The notes under the pieces are model-generated. The model saw nothing but the letters and a program-made list of their open reading frames with translations, was not told the origin of the DNA and ran no database searches. 35,767 nucleotides of DNA from Calothrix sp. PCC 7103 (GTDB taxonomy: Bacteria > Cyanobacteriota > Cyanobacteriia > Cyanobacteriales > Nostocaceae). Made by a program: the position numbers and the translations under genes. Positions 33,718-35,767 of the stretch are shown piece by piece (the first letter of the stretch is position 1; each line of letters begins with the position of its first letter). Location of the stretch: contig NZ_KB217483.1 of NCBI RefSeq assembly GCF_000331305.1, forward strand, positions 1,462,302-1,498,068, in the 5' to 3' direction.

Positions 33718-34149
33718 ATGAGAGCCAACACTCAGCGTTTGCAAACCTTTTGCCACGATTTGTCCACCTCAACAGTTGAGCGTTACTTCTTGACTATGAA
33801 CGAGGGACAATTTAGGGACACAGCCCATTTATTCGCCCTTAAGGGTATTCTTGCCCCACCCTTTCTTCCCCAAATCAAAGGTCAGAGAGCCATTGCCGAC
33901 TACATGGAAAAGACGGCAGGGGGAATCTCTATGACAGTCTTTTCACAAACGAGTCAGCGATTTCGCAACTCAAGACTTCAAGTCGATGTTCAAGGACGGG
34001 TAAAAACCCGTTGCTTTGAAACGGACACAGCTTGGACGTTTCTGCTCAACCCTGATGGCAATATTGCCCTGTTACAAATTAAGCTGCATGTGTCATTAAA
34101 GAAGTTGAATCAGCTTTATCCGTATCTATATCAAGTTGCCTGCGGATAG
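33718..34149 (+). CDS. OCP C-terminal domain homologue (NTF2-like carotenoid-binding protein)
   Basis: I place the start at the ATG at 33718 (MRANTQRLQTFCHDLSTSTV), giving 143 residues, the usual size for CTDH proteins; an upstream GTG/TTG-type extension adds only a hydrophobic leader. The fold signature is NTF2-like: STVERYFLTMNEGQFRDTAH, LFALKGILAPPFLPQIKGQR, AIADYMEK, and GRVKTRCFETDTAWTFLLNP. This parallels the Orange Carotenoid Protein C-terminal domain (NYFxTxNAxDF, PPFxxPIxGxEAI, AWxFLLNPxGKI). Tyr23 and Trp106 sit where OCP has its keto-carotenoid hydrogen-bonding Tyr and Trp, and Cys99 sits where CTDHs carry a redox-active Cys, if my eye alignment is right. Family role: canthaxanthin-type carotenoid binding, transfer and singlet-oxygen quenching. 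No OCP N-terminal homologue is nearby. A generic NTF2-like protein is the alternative. Confidence 0.65.
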   Translation: MRANTQRLQTFCHDLSTSTVERYFLTMNEGQFRDTAHLFALKGILAPPFLPQIKGQRAIADYMEKTAGGISMTVFSQTSQRFRNSRLQVDVQGRVKTRCFETDTAWTFLLNPDGNIALLQIKLHVSLKKLNQLYPYLYQVACG

Positions 34150-34534
34150 GTTTGAGCCGACATTCTCACTCTACATGATACATCGGTATATGCCACGAAC
34201 TACATTTTTCTAACAGAACTTTGGCTCTGACAACTATTTGGCGCACTTACGGGCTTGAAGAGAATGATAATCTTTCTGTTGTCGAGATGTTTAGGTCAGT
34301 TCGCAGTCAATGATTTAAGGGTACTGCTGTTAAAGTCGTCTTTAATACCTATTTGTAGGCATTACCAGCAGTGCATCTGTTCCCGTTGCTGCTCTAATTG
34401 TAAATAAATATTACAAAATTAACGTCAAAACTTCTTTTTCCAACTAACTGTCAAAAAGAAATTGTTAGTATGGATACACACCTAATTCTGTATATGAAGT
34501 GCTTGGCTGCTAGTATATACTTACCCAAGCCAAC
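34150..34534. other. Convergent gap
   Basis: This separates two genes that point toward each other. I see no clear terminator hairpin with a U-tract, no repeat and no gene. Confidence 0.35.
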
Positions 34535-35626
34535 TTAGGGCATAGAACCGAGTTGGGAGAAGACAACCTTGAGTAACTCAGCTTTAGTAAAGGGTTTGCT
34601 TAAATACGCCGACGCTTTGACCATCTTGGCTCGTGCTTTATCAATTAGTCCAGTTCTGGCAGTCAGCATGACTACTGGAGTGGTGGCAAAATTGGCGTGT
34701 TTGCGAAGCATAAAGCAAAGCTTGTAGCCATTTAGCTGAGGCATGGAAATATCGAGCAGGATTAAATCCGGTTTGGTTCGCAGAATCTGCATTAAGGCTT
34801 TGAGAGGATCATCAACACCAATAACACTAAATATCTGCTCATCTAAAAGAGTTGTAAGAGTTTTAAGCATCACCGGACTATCATCAATGCACAAAACCTT
34901 ATAAACTCTTGGTATGGTATTGTTCTCCTGGACTTGCTGATAGGAAGTAATCTGCTGTTCTAAAATTTGAGGACTAATTTTTACGTCCTTAACTGGTGGT
35001 ATTGGTTGAGGTGATTTTAAAAGTGATTGGGCTTTTAAGCCAGCAAGTCCTTGAATTTTATAAGAATTATTTAGAGGATTAAAAAGGTTGAGATTACCTG
35101 CATGGAAGGAGCTTAATTGGCTGCGGCGGGTGAGCAAGGCAACATCAAGGTGGCAAAATTTCGGTAGATATTCTGGCAAGGACTGAGGTAAAAATTGGTA
35201 AGTACCCGCGTCTAGTTTCAGGATTGACTCTAGCATTCTAACAGCCATTTTTTGAATTAAATTGCCAGCTTGTGAAAAGCTAAGATATTGCTCTTCAACT
35301 AACCAGCAGATGGTTAAATAATCTGTTTCTGTCTTAATATCATTGACATTAGTTGCAAAGGCTTCTTGCAGTTGGGAAACAAGTTCGCTATCCAAACTGC
35401 CAATTTCAGGGCATAATTGGAATAGGGAATCAGAAAAAATCTCCCACATGTTATTATCTTGGTAGGCGTAAATCAACCGTCCCCGTTCAAAATACAGCAG
35501 CCAGGTTTGGCGATGGCTCAAGACTTGTAGGCACCCTTGAATTGATTTTTGAGAAATCATCTCTAGCAAAAAGCTAAACTCTTGTTGCTCTTGAAATTTC
35601 TGTCCTTCAACACAAAGCTTTTTCAT
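34535..35626 (-). CDS. PatA-like response regulator (DUF4388/PATAN plus receiver)
   Basis: The 363-residue protein has an N-terminal DUF4388/PATAN region (about 15-170: FSFLLEMISQKSIQGCLQVL, TWLLYFERGRLIYAYQDN), a linker, and a C-terminal receiver (about 240-360). The receiver is complete: acidic pair in VLCIDDSPVM, phospho-Asp in LILLDISMPQLNGY, Thr in VVMLTARTG, Lys in YLSKPFTKAEL. This arrangement is that of PatA, PixG and TaxP1, which act in heterocyst patterning, phototaxis and motility. The usual downstream partners (CheY-like, CheW-like, MCP, CheA-like) are absent on the visible side, so it is likely an orphan. A partial gene ends 5 nt upstream, suggesting an operon. Confidence 0.9.
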   Translation of the reverse strand: MKKLCVEGQKFQEQQEFSFLLEMISQKSIQGCLQVLSHRQTWLLYFERGRLIYAYQDNNMWEIFSDSLFQLCPEIGSLDSELVSQLQEAFATNVNDIKTETDYLTICWLVEEQYLSFSQAGNLIQKMAVRMLESILKLDAGTYQFLPQSLPEYLPKFCHLDVALLTRRSQLSSFHAGNLNLFNPLNNSYKIQGLAGLKAQSLLKSPQPIPPVKDVKISPQILEQQITSYQQVQENNTIPRVYKVLCIDDSPVMLKTLTTLLDEQIFSVIGVDDPLKALMQILRTKPDLILLDISMPQLNGYKLCFMLRKHANFATTPVVMLTARTGLIDKARAKMVKASAYLSKPFTKAELLKVVFSQLGSMP

Positions 35627-35631
35627 ATTCC

Positions 35632-35767
35632 CTAAGTTTTAAAAACGAACAATTTTTTCTGTAACCAGAAATTTCTAACCCACAACTTTCTTAATAGGTA
35701 AAGTACCAAGAATATGCCAATGGTGATTAGACCTACTTGTGCAGAGGTCAGGACTTTATAGTTACGG
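35632..35767 (-). CDS. C-terminal end of an unknown membrane protein, cut by the window edge
   Basis: The minus-strand frame is open from the right edge to the stop at 35632. It reads YKVLTSAQVGLITIGIFLVL, then YLLRKLWVRNFWLQKKLFVF and KT: one transmembrane helix followed by a basic tail. It ends just before the start of the PatA-like gene. Too little is visible to name a family. Confidence 0.4.
   Translation of the reverse strand, partial: RNYKVLTSAQVGLITIGIFLVLYLLRKLWVRNFWLQKKLFVFKT

Overview
The window looks like a chromosomal or large-plasmid segment of a filamentous, AT-rich cyanobacterium, probably of the Nostocales. The evidence is the gene content: a very large Ser/Thr kinase-AAA ATPase-GAF-histidine kinase protein, haemagglutinin-type secreted proteins ending in a conserved GRGG...P..WSD region, a PatA-like response regulator, an OCP C-terminal-domain homologue, a cyanorhodopsin-like opsin, and many decayed insertion sequences. 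No rRNA, tRNA or CRISPR array was seen. The classic cyanobacterial palindrome GCGATCGC was not found; instead TGGCGCCA and related GGCGCC octamers recur.

Layout. 1-5.7 kb is an insertion-sequence graveyard: a degenerate tyrosine-recombinase-like gene, a 5'-truncated IS5-like transposase abutting an alcohol dehydrogenase relic, a frameshifted IS110 element, an IS4-like relic with its terminal repeats, a 128-bp MITE, and a collapsed paralogue of the large kinase. 5.7-12.8 kb carries three tandem leftward genes for secreted haemagglutinin-domain proteins; the third has lost its N-terminal half. 13.1-14.9 kb has an ISH3-like transposase and a small unknown gene bracketed by matched palindromes. 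15.1-20.6 kb is the 1823-residue kinase. 21-28.3 kb is a second mobile zone: an IS4-like relic, a rhodopsin gene cut after helix D, an IS1182-like relic fused to an unknown ORF, a complete IS1634-like element with 28-bp inverted ends and a TTATAA target duplication, a perfect 69-bp inverted repeat pair spanning about 4 kb, and a three-gene serine-recombinase operon whose recombinase is truncated. 28.4-29.4 kb is a pseudo-receiver gene framed by two inverted 164-bp MITEs. 29.7-35.8 kb is calmer: a DUF2600-type large terpene synthase, small conserved proteins, a chain of overlapping tiny membrane ORFs, a second degenerate receiver, a carotenoid-binding OCP C-terminal homologue and a PatA-like regulator.

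How it fits together. The intact genes point to signalling (kinase, receivers, PatA-like protein), cell-surface secretion, terpenoid synthesis and photoprotection. No two-partner transporter (TpsB), carotenoid ketolase or chemotaxis partner gene is present, so these proteins depend on genes elsewhere. Much of the remaining sequence records repeated IS insertion, deletion and duplication. All family assignments are by eye from recalled motifs; no database search was run.
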